DNA from: Bacteroidales bacterium
GTDB taxonomy: Bacteria > Bacteroidota > Bacteroidia > Bacteroidales > F082
Direction of reading: 5' to 3'
NCBI GenBank assembly: GCA_017508895.1
Contig: JAFWRA010000101.1
Coordinates: forward strand, 1 to 39,843
Length of the DNA: 39,843 nucleotides
Shown here: in pieces, positions 16,101 through 24,172 of the stretch
How positions within the stretch are numbered: position 1 is the stretch's first letter
Layout: each line of letters starts with the position of its first letter
Program-made: the position numbers and the translations under genes
Notes under the pieces: model-generated
The model's input: the letters and a program-made list of their open reading frames with translations, nothing else
Database searches by the model: none
Told to the model about the DNA's origin: nothing

Positions 16101-17367
16101 TGGTATTGCCCGAAACATCTTCTAAAGCGATGGGAAGATCGTATGGTTTATTCACCAAGGTAAGTGCATTGACATTCTCTCCCCAAGCACAGCCTTCGGA
16201 GACATCCTCCAAAGCGACCATCAAGCCTTCGGTGCCATCGGGACTTTGCCAGAACACCACACCCTTGCTGCCGTCGGGGTTGGAAATGATGCTGCCCACA
16301 CTGCCTTTCAAGGCAAAATGGGCCACCAAAGAACGGCTGCGCGTGAAGGTGAACTGGTATTGCGCGTCATACGAAACCGCCACACCGTCTTCCGACCAGT
16401 GGTCGAAGGCGTAACCCGCATTGGGCGTGGCCGTCACAGTCACGAGTTGGCCATTGGTAAAGGTTCCATTGCCCGACACCGTGGCCGTTCCATAACTGTT
16501 GTTGTTGGAAGCCACTAGGACAACATTGTTTCCCGCCATCACATAATTGCGGATAGCCCTGACGCGACAACTACCACCTTTGTTGGAGGCATTCAAAGCG
16601 AACTTGACGCTGAATGCTTGACCGGACGAATACTCCGAGCTGGCCCAATAATCGTTTTCGCTTAGCGTTGTGCCGCCCGCATCCGTAATGGCCGTCTCGA
16701 TGAAAGGCAAGGCCGAATAGAGCTTGCGCAACTGGCCCACGGAGGGCAGATACCAGCCATTATCGAAATCCACCACACTGGCCGCATAACCATTTGCAGG
16801 GTCTTGCAAATTCCTGAGAATACTCGTGTTTAGATAGCCCGACTGGTCTTCCAAGGCGATGGGAAGCTGGAAAGGCATCTCATGCAAGGCTAATACATTG
16901 GAATTGTCACCCCACTGGCAGGATGTGGAAGCATCGTTTAAAGCCACCATCCAACCTTCGGTGCCTTCGGGATTGACGTGGAACAACACGCCTTGGCTGC
17001 CGTCGGCATTGGTGACCAGATTACCGATGCCCGGATGATTGGTGAAATTAGCAATCAATATGCAATGATAGGTGACGATATGAGTATACGTCTTGGAAAC
17101 ACTCACCACATCACCAAAACCATTGGTCCAATTGCTAAAGTAATAGCCTGGGTTGGCCTCGGCTGTGAAGGTCAGCACAGTGCCTATGGCATAGTCGCCT
17201 GACAAGCTGCCCGTAATGGTGCCTGCCTCTGGCGGATTGCAAAAGGCTAAGATGCGACAGGTATCGGCCGGTGTGCTGGGAAGCTCGGCGGCATGGGCCA
17301 TTCCGCCCCAAAGCACTATTGCCACGCACAGCAACAGCCATTTCATGATTTTGTCTCTTGCTTTCAT
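13111..17367 (-). CDS. Large exported protein with four tandem DUF1566-type modules and InlB-B-like repeats
   Basis: This is a 1418-residue protein with a signal peptide ending near AHAAELP. Four modules of about 243 residues follow (DNA period about 730 bp). Each pairs a beta-rich InlB-B-like repeat (ITVTATPNEGYIFNYWTENG type) with a DUF1566-like domain (DG-S-GVVF, GWYLPSVGELRKLYAALP, YWSSTEY, RVRAIR). RVRAIR copies are near 16556, 15820, 15092 and 14362. The last about 380 residues hold a beta-helix-like stretch and a C-terminal region with GFNLVGNPY that recurs in Bacteroidales surface proteins. No clear T9SS CTD or lipobox is seen, so the anchoring route is open. The function may be adhesion or glycan binding (inference). 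It starts 12 bp after the neighbouring DUF1566 gene. Confidence 0.75.
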   Translation of the reverse strand: MKARDKIMKWLLLCVAIVLWGGMAHAAELPSTPADTCRILAFCNPPEAGTITGSLSGDYAIGTVLTFTAEANPGYYFSNWTNGFGDVVSVSKTYTHIVTYHCILIANFTNHPGIGNLVTNADGSQGVLFHVNPEGTEGWMVALNDASTSCQWGDNSNVLALHEMPFQLPIALEDQSGYLNTSILRNLQDPANGYAASVVDFDNGWYLPSVGQLRKLYSALPFIETAITDAGGTTLSENDYWASSEYSSGQAFSVKFALNASNKGGSCRVRAIRNYVMAGNNVVLVASNNNSYGTATVSGNGTFTNGQLVTVTATPNAGYAFDHWSEDGVAVSYDAQYQFTFTRSRSLVAHFALKGSVGSIISNPDGSKGVVFWQSPDGTEGLMVALEDVSEGCAWGENVNALTLVNKPYDLPIALEDVSGNTNTRCIRNHQGTDNGYAASVVDFEHGWYLPSVGELRKLYAALPLIEDALAIAGGVTLTTDTYWSSTEYNNGTAATATFALSNAYKAGSGRVRAIRHFSTLGPNAIAVRANDAACGTVSGGSSNLAYNQSITVTATPNEGYIFNYWTENGMIVSYNAQYQFPFSRSRSLVAHFVVPGSVGSVVNNADGSRSVVFWQSPDGTEGLMVAMEDASESCAWGQNVNALTLINKPFNLPIALEDVSGNTNTRCIRNHQGTENEYAASIVDFEHGWYLPSVGELRKLYAALPQIEPVLLNAGGVMLTENTYWSSTEYTDGTAATATFAISNANKGDAGRVRAIRHFSTAGVNAIAVKANDATLGTVSGSSNYNNGQTVTVTATPNEGYTFNYWTENGMIVSFDANYAFPFTRSRSLVANFVLENSVGSVITNEDGSRGVIFHRDPTGIGGWMVALEDASAGCMWNNNFDVPELENLNPSFTVNLLSDMDGIHNNRILRNAFEANPEYAVNQTDYENGWYLPTAGQLRKLYAVMPQIEPVILNAGGVMLTENSYWSSTERTAGQAWTPAFEFSASNKGGSCRVRAIRNYLIPEVEPGKHIFVGTNGTLLWSDPNNWINPSKNLMDNDDDVIIATRCVVDVDASVRSLTMAAGSTISVDEGKILAATESISNTYESRINLGEGAQLMNPTENTWFALKKSILGYVNNDGGGWYTIASPAVAGMGVETFAQGNYDLYYYDEPTSYWINQKMDDGGFDKLNLGQGYLYANAAPQLFTFEGQAKASLTEFSKPITCTASAYPLQGFNLVGNPYTNNINVYNLKVNNVSLTSYYKLQNDTAFVVYTNEPILPAEGFFVRSVAGDLNFNAAAKDVAHNAYVRLVLNEADKMLDRAYLKMTEGDGLGKMEKGRPTASLYFRQDDREYAIAVRKDGIAEYQIGFQTIYNGTFTITADLLDAECGYLHLIDQLTGKDIDLLFTPSYTFEAKTTDNANRFKLVLSNTEDANGNEK

Positions 17368-17379
17368 AACGCAAAGGTT

Positions 17380-18045
17380 TTATTGGCCTATGGAAAAATT
17401 GCGTGCAGCACGGACACGGTAAGTGCTAGGCTTACGTGGGTCGCCATAGCCACCATCACCAAACAATAAACCAGAAGCTTGCAAGAACCAAGCACCTTGG
17501 GAACCATGCTCAGTGGACGACCAATAGCGCCAACTGGTACCCGTTTCAAAGGGAACTCCACCTGCCACGTAAAGACCAGCGTTCACCTCGATAAGGTTGC
17601 CGTAGAGATAGTTAAGCTGCCCTATAGCCGGCAGATACCAACCGTTCTCGAAATCCACGGCATAGAAAGCCTGATAGTCTTCACCATAGGTAGTGTCGTT
17701 ACTGAAAGTCGCAAGGATTATCTGAGTGTTAAGGTAGCCGTTGAGGTCATAGATGGCCAACCTATCAGTAGGATAGTTAGTCAATGGGGTATCATAACTA
17801 TATGTTCCCCATGCAAAACTACCCGCGTCCTGCAAGTCGATGGCCCAGCCATGCTTTCCGGTGTTATCGACATAGAAGACCACGCCCATGGGTGTGTGGG
17901 TATTGGCATTGAAATTGGCGGGGCTTACCACTTGGTTGCCCTCGCAGAGGATGTCGCCGATATGGGCAACTTGAGCGTTCACACAAGGCACTGCAACCAC
18001 AAAGAGGAGTGCCAACAGCATTGATTTAAGGATACTTTTTTTCAT
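17380..18045 (-). CDS. Exported single-module DUF1566-type protein
   Basis: This 221-residue protein has a signal peptide (MKKSILKSMLLALLFVVAVPCVNA) and one DUF1566-like module: FENGWYLPAIGQLNYLY, YWSSTEHGSQGAWFLQ and the C-terminal RVRAARNF. It resembles one module of the 1418-residue protein encoded 12 bp downstream on the same strand, and the two are almost surely co-transcribed. The module sits at the extreme C-terminus. A lectin-like fold is known for some DUF1566 relatives, but the ligand here is unknown. Confidence 0.75.
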   Translation of the reverse strand: MKKSILKSMLLALLFVVAVPCVNAQVAHIGDILCEGNQVVSPANFNANTHTPMGVVFYVDNTGKHGWAIDLQDAGSFAWGTYSYDTPLTNYPTDRLAIYDLNGYLNTQIILATFSNDTTYGEDYQAFYAVDFENGWYLPAIGQLNYLYGNLIEVNAGLYVAGGVPFETGTSWRYWSSTEHGSQGAWFLQASGLLFGDGGYGDPRKPSTYRVRAARNFSIGQ

Positions 18046-18049
18046 GATG

Positions 18050-18096
18050 ATTGAGATTTAAGGATTTAAGATTTAAAGATTTAAAGATTCAAAGAT
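18050..18096 (-). repeat. AATCTTTGAATCTTTAAATC leader repeat, copy 3
   Basis: Read on the minus strand this is the same family of GAATCTTT and TAAATCTT words as at 4208 and 10943. It again lies directly before a start codon (18045). Confidence 0.55.
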
Positions 18097-18172
18097 TGGC
18101 TGTCAGCTTTCAGCTTTCAGCCTGCTGGTGGCAAGGATGATAGCTGACTGCTGATGCCTTATATACATCGGG

Positions 18173-18204
18173 CAAAGTTAGGAAAAATCAGATTACTTTG
18201 TCAA
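18173..18204 (-). promoter_or_regulatory. Promoter for the DUF1566 operon
   Basis: On the minus strand TAACTTTG (18180-18173) matches TAnnTTTG, with TTG (18204-18202) 21 nt upstream. The implied leader is about 125 nt and contains leader repeat copy 3 and CAGCTTTCAG-type direct repeats. Confidence 0.5.
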
Positions 18205-18254
18205 AAATAGGGAAAACAGTATGTCATTTGTGTCAAATTTATTCCCTTAATTAT

Positions 18255-18262
18255 TATTTTTG
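18255..18262 (+). promoter_or_regulatory. -7 promoter element for the acyltransferase operon
   Basis: TATTTTTG matches TAnnTTTG, 63 bp upstream of the ATG at 18326. Confidence 0.5.
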
Positions 18263-18325
18263 CAGCGGAAAACCAACCTCAAGTACCAGAAGAATCTGGA
18301 TTGATAGTTGGAAAGTCATTTGATC

Positions 18326-18904
18326 ATGAGTATTAAAAAATCTATCGGAAAATTAGGACTCAAACTCGGCGGTTGGAAGACCGTCAACGAGGCCCCAAAG
18401 GACCTTGGCAATGCCGTCTGCATCATGGCACCGCATACCGCCATCGAGGATTTCTTTGTCGGCTTGGCCTACTATTGGTACTACGACATCAAGTTCAAGG
18501 TGATGATCAAGCAAGAGTTCTTCAAGCCTGGCATTAGCTGGCTTTTGAAGAAAGTCGGCGGCATTCCGGTCAATCGCGGTCATCAGAACCACCTCGTGGA
18601 GCAGATGGTCGAGATGTTCAGCCAAAACAAAGACACGCAACTCGTGATTTGTCCTGAAGGCACCCGAAAAGCCGTAAAGCATTGGAAAAAAGGCTTCTAT
18701 GTCATCGCTCAAGGTGCCAATGTACCCATCGTCCTTGGCTTCATCGACTACAAGAAACGGTATTGCGGCATTGAGCGAATTTTCTATCCCACTGGCGATT
18801 ACGACAAAGACTTGGCCGAGATTTGGGACTACTACAAGGACATCAAAGCCAAGCATCCAGAAGGCTTCAATCTTGACGAACAATACAGAAACGCACAACA
18901 ATGA
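18326..18904 (+). CDS. PlsC-like lysophospholipid acyltransferase
   Basis: A 192-residue protein results from starting at the ATG at 18326 (MSIKKSIGK) rather than the upstream TTG at 18308. The acyltransferase HX4D motif is HTAIED with His37 and Asp42. The second motif region is KKVGGIPVNRG, and the third, PEGTR, has Glu111. This is the 1-acyl-glycerol-3-phosphate acyltransferase fold, acting at the inner membrane on acyl-ACP or acyl-CoA. The protein is short and lacks an obvious transmembrane helix. Its TGA overlaps the ATG of the next gene (ATGA at 18901-18904), indicating translational coupling to an unknown membrane protein. The actual acceptor lipid is not evident. Confidence 0.82.
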   Translation: MSIKKSIGKLGLKLGGWKTVNEAPKDLGNAVCIMAPHTAIEDFFVGLAYYWYYDIKFKVMIKQEFFKPGISWLLKKVGGIPVNRGHQNHLVEQMVEMFSQNKDTQLVICPEGTRKAVKHWKKGFYVIAQGANVPIVLGFIDYKKRYCGIERIFYPTGDYDKDLAEIWDYYKDIKAKHPEGFNLDEQYRNAQQ

Positions 18905-20364
18905 TTGACTTAGAGACAAAAGTCCACGACAAGTTCACCTTGGAGTTCAAGGTAGGGTTCAACACACATCAAGCGGAACGTCCAACGAAATACGCCGACT
19001 ATGTGATGAACACGTGGATTTTTGTCCCTAACAGCCTCGATATCAACTCGGCCAAGTACAGCAAAGACGACTTCTACCGCGACCTTAAGTCGGGGGTGCG
19101 CCTTATCACCCCTTCCTATAGTCTGCACGAATTGGCTAACGACGAGCAATTGCTTCCCAACCAAGCGCTCATCACCAACTTCAACGACCTGGACATCGCT
19201 CCCGATGACACGCAAGACCTCACACATGCCATCCGGATGTATTGTGCCATTGCAAAGAGCGCCTTTCGCGATGGCTGCTTTGTCCTCACCCATGAGGCAG
19301 ACATGCCCGACCGTCGGGAACAGTGCCAACAATATTTGATAGACGGCTGCAAGATATTAGGACGCTATCGACATCTTCTAGGTCAGCTGGATGAAAAAAA
19401 CGCTTCGGATAGGATAAGACAAGTATTTGCCTATGGCGATGAGTTTTTGAGCAATGTCTTAGAGAAATATGCCTACCGACTCCGTGACAACATTCGGCTG
19501 AAGCATCCCAATGAGTATCAGCAACTTGAAGCACGGTTCAAAGAAGTGCTTTTTGAAGAAAGGGCTTATAGGGAAAAACAGGGCTACCTCTGCGTAAAAG
19601 TGGACGAACCCAAGGGCAACGAAGACTTCGTCTTCCGCGCCAGCCTGCTGAAAAAATTCACCGAGAGCGACCTTTACCTTAACGCCACCAAGCGAAAGAA
19701 CACCTTTTTGGTAGAACAAATCCTCTATAGCCTTGCTGCAGGTGCAGCCATGGTGGTGGCCACTTTGTCGTCGTTTTTCTTCCAGCAACGATACGGCAAC
19801 TTTACTCTCCCTTTCCTTATCGCATTGGTAATCAGCTATATGTTTAAGGACAGGCTGAAAGATTGGCTGCGCCTTATTTTCGCACGTCGTGTCAGCAACA
19901 AAGTGTTCGACACCCGCACTGACTTCCGCGTCAAAGAAAGATACATTGGCTGGAGCAAGGACAGTGTCGACTTCATCGACAGCGACAAGATACTGCCCGA
20001 GGTGATGAAGCTACGCAGCCGTAATCCTCTCTTCACCGAAGTGAGCGGCAAGGACGAAAAGGTGTTACTTTACCGCAAGAAAGTCCAGCTTTGGCCTGCC
20101 GAATTGGCCAAGGCCAGCCCTTATCCACTCAGGGGCATCAACGACATCCTTCGTTACAACATCACGGAATATACGCGCAAGATGGACAACCCGAGTTTCC
20201 CGCTCTCGGGCACTTGGGAGGACGAAGAATACAAACCCATCGAAGGCAAGAAAGTTTACCATATTACTTTCGTCATCCAATGCGTTTATGATGGCAAAAC
20301 CGAGTACAAGCGCATCGTGGTGCGCTGCGACAGGAACGGGATTGTAAATGTAAAAGTTAGCTGA
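18901..20364 (+). CDS. Membrane protein of unknown function, coupled to acyltransferase
   Basis: This is a 487-residue protein that I do not recognise. Residues 1 to about 270 are soluble, with many charged residues. Two hydrophobic segments lie at about 275-294 (LYSLAAGAAMVVATLSSFFF) and 301-317 (PFLIALVISYMF). A soluble basic region follows (DWLRLIFARRVSNKVFDTRTDF). A final beta-rich segment ends VRCDRNGIVNVKVS. A hairpin pair of helices with both large domains in the cytoplasm is the simplest topology. Overlap with the PlsC-like gene suggests a joint role in envelope lipid work, but no function can be assigned. Confidence 0.8.
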   Translation: MIDLETKVHDKFTLEFKVGFNTHQAERPTKYADYVMNTWIFVPNSLDINSAKYSKDDFYRDLKSGVRLITPSYSLHELANDEQLLPNQALITNFNDLDIAPDDTQDLTHAIRMYCAIAKSAFRDGCFVLTHEADMPDRREQCQQYLIDGCKILGRYRHLLGQLDEKNASDRIRQVFAYGDEFLSNVLEKYAYRLRDNIRLKHPNEYQQLEARFKEVLFEERAYREKQGYLCVKVDEPKGNEDFVFRASLLKKFTESDLYLNATKRKNTFLVEQILYSLAAGAAMVVATLSSFFFQQRYGNFTLPFLIALVISYMFKDRLKDWLRLIFARRVSNKVFDTRTDFRVKERYIGWSKDSVDFIDSDKILPEVMKLRSRNPLFTEVSGKDEKVLLYRKKVQLWPAELAKASPYPLRGINDILRYNITEYTRKMDNPSFPLSGTWEDEEYKPIEGKKVYHITFVIQCVYDGKTEYKRIVVRCDRNGIVNVKVS

Positions 20365-22734
20365 TTACTTCAGTTTGAAACTACTGGAAAGCACAATATT
20401 TTCAGAGCTTCCACCTATCATAATTGTAAAATCGCCTGGCTCCAAATGCCAGCCTTTTTCAGCTGAATACACCGCCAAATCGCGTTCAGTGAGGTAGAAA
20501 GCGACCTGTTGGGTTTCACCTTTATTAATATGCATCCTTTTGAAGCCTTTCAGCAATTTTGAGGCTGGGGCGATACTGGCCACTTCGTCGCGGACATAGA
20601 GTTGGACGACTTCGTCGCCATCACATAGACCAATGTTTTTGACTTGGCAAGAGACTCTTACTATAGTGTCGGCCATAGATTCCCGCAGCCGCACATCCCT
20701 TGGCTGGAATGACATGGCCTTAACTTGTTCAACTTGCAGGTCGCTGTATTCAAATTGGGTATAACTCAGGCCGTAGCCAAACGGATAAAGTGGCTTGGCA
20801 GATTCCTCCACATAATCTCCTGTTTGCGGTTGGGAATAATAAACGGGTATTTGTCCCACCGAGCGTGGCACGGAGATAGGCAGACGGCCAGCAGGGTTGT
20901 ATTCGCCCCAAAGGATGTCGGCCAAGGCGGAACCGCCTTCCATGCCGGGATACCATAACGTCAATAAAGCATTGGATTTTTCGGCTGCGATGTTCATGTC
21001 CAAAGGACGGCCTTGGATGTAAACCGTCACGACGGGCTTTCCCGTGGCGAAGATGGCTTGCATCAGTTCCTCCTGCTTGCCCAAAAGCTTCAAAGTGGAG
21101 CGGTCGTAACCTTCGCCACAGTCCATGTCGGAAATGGATTCATTGACGATAGCTGCACCTGTTTCTTCGTAGCTTGTCTTGAAATCGCGTGCAGATGAGC
21201 CACCGACCACAAGCACCACAACATCAGCTGCCTTGGCGATTTTCACTGCTTCGTCAATGTTGGCATCGTTCTCATCGCGTATGGCACAACCTTTGGCGTA
21301 GGTCACCTCTGCCCTGCCTTTTTCGCGGATGCCTTCGAGCATGGTCACGATGAGATCAGGGTCTTGAGGTGCGGTGTAGTCACCAAGTTGGTTGTACATA
21401 TTGTCCGCATTCGGTCCAATGACAGCCACCTTTTTAATATTATCGTCAAAGGGCAAAATGCCGTCGTTTTTCAGCAAAACGGTGGATTCCAAAGCTACCT
21501 GCTTGGCCAATTGGGCGTTTTCTATTGCGCCCACTTCTGCCTCTGCCAAAGCCTCGTCAACGTATGGGTTTTCAAACAATCCCAAATCGAATTTCAGTTG
21601 AAGGACATGACGCACGGCACGGTCGATGTCGGCTTCGGTGACGAGACCTCGCTGCAAGGCCTCTTTCAAGAAGCCACCATAGTTGTAACCGCCCAAGTCA
21701 ATATCGACACCCGCTTTCAAAGCCATGGCAGCGGCTTCGGCTGGGTCGGCGGCCACATGCTGCGTGGCATAAATGGCGTTGACGGCATTGAGGTCGGAGA
21801 AAACGACGCCTTTGAAGTTCCACGAATTGCGCAAAACCTCTTGAAGTAGCCATTGATTCGCCGAGCATGGCACACCGTCGATGGTGTTGTAGGATGTCAT
21901 TACGGTCTTGGCACTGCCTTCGCAAATCGCTTTCTCAAAAGAAGGTAGATAATCTGTCATTAAGCGGTTTTGGCCCACTTCTGCAGTGGCGGCATTGTGT
22001 CCGCCTTGCGGGATACCGTAGGCGGCTAAATGCTTCAAGGTGGCGCAAACGTTTTTCTGCATTCCTTTCACTACCGCTGCACCTAAAACGCCAGAAAGAT
22101 ATGGGTCTTCGCCCATGGTTTCCTCCACCCTTGACCAACGCGGGTCGCGGGCGATATCGAGGACGGGGCCATAGCCGATTTGTGCGCCTTGAAGCCGCAC
22201 CTCCTTCCCCATCACTTCTCCCATCTGTTCTAGCAAGGCAGGATTCCAAGTACTGGCTTGGCCGATACCTGTCGGGAAAACAGTAGTGCCTACTGCCATG
22301 TGGCCATGGGGCGTTTCCTCGCAAAACAGTATCGGGATGCCAAGCCGCGTGTTTTCAACTGCATAACGCTGCATTTTGTTCAGCAACCTTGCCGACTCAC
22401 GTGGATGCAGTCCCGTTTCCACCGTTTTCCTTGACCAAGGATCGGCACGAAGCACGGCCCAGCAGGAACCAAGCGGCATCGTGTCCATCATGCCAATGAA
22501 ATCGTCGGCAAGCCACAGGGAATCGCCATCCTTGCCGTAGAAATTGAAGCCAATGGGACAAGTCAGCTGGCCGCATTTCTCCTCGAGGGTCATCTGCAAC
22601 AGCAATGCTTCTACTTTATCTTGCTTTTTGGCGCAGGAAAACGACACCAATAAAAGCAAGAATGGAATACACTTCGTGTAGAAATCTTTCCAAAATCTAC
22701 TTTTAAAATCTTTCAAAATCCTATTCTTATTCAT
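20365..22734 (-). CDS. Glycoside hydrolase family 3 lipoprotein (BglX-like beta-glycosidase)
   Basis: The ATG at 22734 (MNKNRILK) gives 789 residues. A longer frame from a GTG at 22800 would place the signal peptide unnaturally far from the N-terminus. The lipobox is SFSC. The GH3 N-terminal TIM barrel shows IGQASTWNP, ARDPRWSRVEETMGEDPYLSG and the nucleophile Asp314 in VVFSDLNAV. The alpha/beta sandwich domain carries a likely acid/base Glu541 in CGEGYDRS, and a fibronectin-III-like domain ends the protein (YPFGYGLSYTQF onward). Such enzymes release terminal beta-glucose or beta-xylose from oligosaccharides. It follows ddh by 62 bp on the same strand. Confidence 0.9.
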   Translation of the reverse strand: MNKNRILKDFKSRFWKDFYTKCIPFLLLLVSFSCAKKQDKVEALLLQMTLEEKCGQLTCPIGFNFYGKDGDSLWLADDFIGMMDTMPLGSCWAVLRADPWSRKTVETGLHPRESARLLNKMQRYAVENTRLGIPILFCEETPHGHMAVGTTVFPTGIGQASTWNPALLEQMGEVMGKEVRLQGAQIGYGPVLDIARDPRWSRVEETMGEDPYLSGVLGAAVVKGMQKNVCATLKHLAAYGIPQGGHNAATAEVGQNRLMTDYLPSFEKAICEGSAKTVMTSYNTIDGVPCSANQWLLQEVLRNSWNFKGVVFSDLNAVNAIYATQHVAADPAEAAAMALKAGVDIDLGGYNYGGFLKEALQRGLVTEADIDRAVRHVLQLKFDLGLFENPYVDEALAEAEVGAIENAQLAKQVALESTVLLKNDGILPFDDNIKKVAVIGPNADNMYNQLGDYTAPQDPDLIVTMLEGIREKGRAEVTYAKGCAIRDENDANIDEAVKIAKAADVVVLVVGGSSARDFKTSYEETGAAIVNESISDMDCGEGYDRSTLKLLGKQEELMQAIFATGKPVVTVYIQGRPLDMNIAAEKSNALLTLWYPGMEGGSALADILWGEYNPAGRLPISVPRSVGQIPVYYSQPQTGDYVEESAKPLYPFGYGLSYTQFEYSDLQVEQVKAMSFQPRDVRLRESMADTIVRVSCQVKNIGLCDGDEVVQLYVRDEVASIAPASKLLKGFKRMHINKGETQQVAFYLTERDLAVYSAEKGWHLEPGDFTIMIGGSSENIVLSSSFKLK

Positions 22735-22796
22735 TTGATTTTCAATTGATCTTTCTATGATTTTAATAGATTTCTTTGCGAAGCAAATCCCATAAG

Positions 22797-23690
22797 TCAC
22801 ACTAAATGAGCAATCAGTTCCTCGCGATTGCCGGGCAGCATGTCAATCACAGGAATCTCCACCATCGTGTAGCATCCTGGTTGTAGGCGCATTGTGGCGC
22901 GGGCCACGTTGACCAGCACCTGACCCGTCAAAGCGGGGTTGTTGATGCTCATGTTAAACTCCATGCGTTGGTTGGCAGTCTTGCCCGAAACGCCCTTGCG
23001 CACAAGGTTCACGCCATGGCCCATGTCGCGCACCGCATCCACACTATCCACTGCAAACACATGAGTTTCGTCATTCGCGAAATAAGGGTCTGCCTTGATG
23101 TCTTTGGTCACTTGTTCCAAAGTCGCGCCATCTTCAAGTTCCACATATACCATGCGACGATGGATGCCTTCGCCCAAAGGAATGGTTACTGATAAGGCAT
23201 TCTTCACACCTTTTTTGGAGCGCACGCAAACGCTGTGTCCCATCGACATACCGGGGCCGAAGTTAGTGTATGACAAGCCTTTAGGCGCAAGGCTTTGCAT
23301 CAAAGTGCGGACGATGGAATCCGAACCCGGGTCCCAGCCAGCTGCAATGACGCTGACGGTTTTCGTTTCCTTATTAATAGGCATCAATTCACGGCGATAG
23401 TCAACGATGGAAGTATGGATATCGAAGGAATCCACAGTATTGATACCCAAAGGCAGGATTTGTTTGGCGTATTCGGGACAGCTGCGCGTAGGGCAAGCCA
23501 AGATGGCCACATCCACGTCTTTCAGTTCCTTGATGTCTTTAACAACCTCGTATTGAGAGAGTTCAATAGTTTTGTTAGCATTGCGACGGACGATGCCCGC
23601 CACTTCGAAGTCGGGGGCGGCTTCCAAAGCTTCGAGTGCGAAACGACCCACATTGCCGTAACCTACTACGGTGGCTCTGATTTTGTTCAT
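22797..23690 (-). CDS. ddh: meso-Diaminopimelate D-dehydrogenase
   Basis: A 297-residue NADPH-dependent enzyme that makes meso-diaminopimelate in one step from tetrahydrodipicolinate, for lysine and peptidoglycan. The Rossmann motif GYGNVG is at 10-15. Family segments include VVGYGNVGRFALEAL, SFDIHTSIVDYR, VIAAGWDPGSDSI and the substrate region FGPGMSMGHSVCVRSKKGV. Length matches the Ddh family (EC 1.4.1.16). A TAATTTTG promoter element lies upstream (23718-23711, minus strand), divergent from the antitoxin-like gene. The downstream GH3 gene may be read from the same transcript. Confidence 0.95.
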   Translation of the reverse strand: MNKIRATVVGYGNVGRFALEALEAAPDFEVAGIVRRNANKTIELSQYEVVKDIKELKDVDVAILACPTRSCPEYAKQILPLGINTVDSFDIHTSIVDYRRELMPINKETKTVSVIAAGWDPGSDSIVRTLMQSLAPKGLSYTNFGPGMSMGHSVCVRSKKGVKNALSVTIPLGEGIHRRMVYVELEDGATLEQVTKDIKADPYFANDETHVFAVDSVDAVRDMGHGVNLVRKGVSGKTANQRMEFNMSINNPALTGQVLVNVARATMRLQPGCYTMVEIPVIDMLPGNREELIAHLV

Positions 23691-23710
23691 TTTTCTTCTG
23701 ATTTAAAGAG

Positions 23711-23718
23711 CAAAATTA
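23711..23718 (-). promoter_or_regulatory. -7 promoter element for ddh
   Basis: On the minus strand this reads TAATTTTG, matching TAnnTTTG, 20 bp before the ddh start. Confidence 0.45.
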
Positions 23719-23750
23719 TAAAAAGTATCTGTTAATCTAGCTAAATTTTA

Positions 23751-23758
23751 TATTTTTG
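23751..23758 (+). promoter_or_regulatory. -7 promoter element for the antitoxin-like gene
   Basis: TATTTTTG matches TAnnTTTG, 18 bp before the ATG at 23777. It implies a very short leader. Confidence 0.5.
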
Positions 23759-23776
23759 CCATCAAATAATTCAAAA

Positions 23777-24031
23777 ATGAGCACTACGACTTTATCAAAT
23801 CTATTAGAGTTTCTCTATGGAATCCTTACTCCCAGCAACATGAAGTGGGTTGGTGAGCATTTGATTGAACATGCAAAACAAATGGAAAACTCCATGCCAC
23901 CCTATACCATGCAAGAAATCGATGCCATGCTTGAAGAATCTGAACGCGATTTTGAAGCAGGGAAATGCTACAGCACGGAAGAAGTGCTAAAGATGTGTGA
24001 GGAATCTTTATTGCAATTGGAATCGGCATGA
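23777..24031 (+). CDS. Antitoxin-like small protein of a RelE/ParE module
   Basis: This 84-residue acidic protein starts at the ATG at 23777 (MSTTTLSNLL). The C-terminal half, YTMQEIDAMLEESERDFEAGKCYSTEEVLKMCEESL, has the pattern of antitoxins paired with RelE/ParE toxins in Bacteroidetes, in which the STEEV helix contacts the toxin. No DNA-binding domain is clear in the first 40 residues. Its stop overlaps the toxin start as ATGA (24028-24031), standard for such pairs. The toxin reading frame that follows is broken, so this may be an orphan antitoxin. Confidence 0.68.
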   Translation: MSTTTLSNLLEFLYGILTPSNMKWVGEHLIEHAKQMENSMPPYTMQEIDAMLEESERDFEAGKCYSTEEVLKMCEESLLQLESA

Positions 24032-24163
24032 AAGTGTCATGGTCAAAAAAGGCTGCAAAATCTGAACAAGTTGGTTTATTATATCAAAGGCGACATTATA
24101 CGCATTGCAGCCGTTTGGGACACCCGAAGAGAGCCTAAATCACAGGCTAACCAACTCAAATGA
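24028..24163 (+). pseudogene. Decayed RelE/ParE-family toxin
   Basis: The frame starts MKVSWSKKAAKS, a typical RelE/ParE N-terminus, then runs out of frame and stops at 24136-24138. The alternative frame holds the family C-terminus, VYYIKGDIIRIAAVWDTRREP, ending at the TGA at 24161-24163. Together the pieces total about 45 residues against about 95 for a full toxin, so a central deletion and a frameshift have occurred. The conserved C-terminal arginine region survives but cannot be translated with the N-terminus. Confidence 0.78.
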
Positions 24164-24172
24164 CTGTTTGCC

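Noticed and set aside
17380..18045. C-terminal DUF1566 module as a diversity-generating retroelement target
   Set aside because: Such modules can be variable proteins, but no reverse transcriptase, template repeat or accessory gene is present in the window, so the idea has no direct support.
22735..22800. GTG start at 22800 for the GH3 lipoprotein
   Set aside because: It would bury the signal peptide more than 40 residues into the protein; the ATG at 22734 places it correctly.
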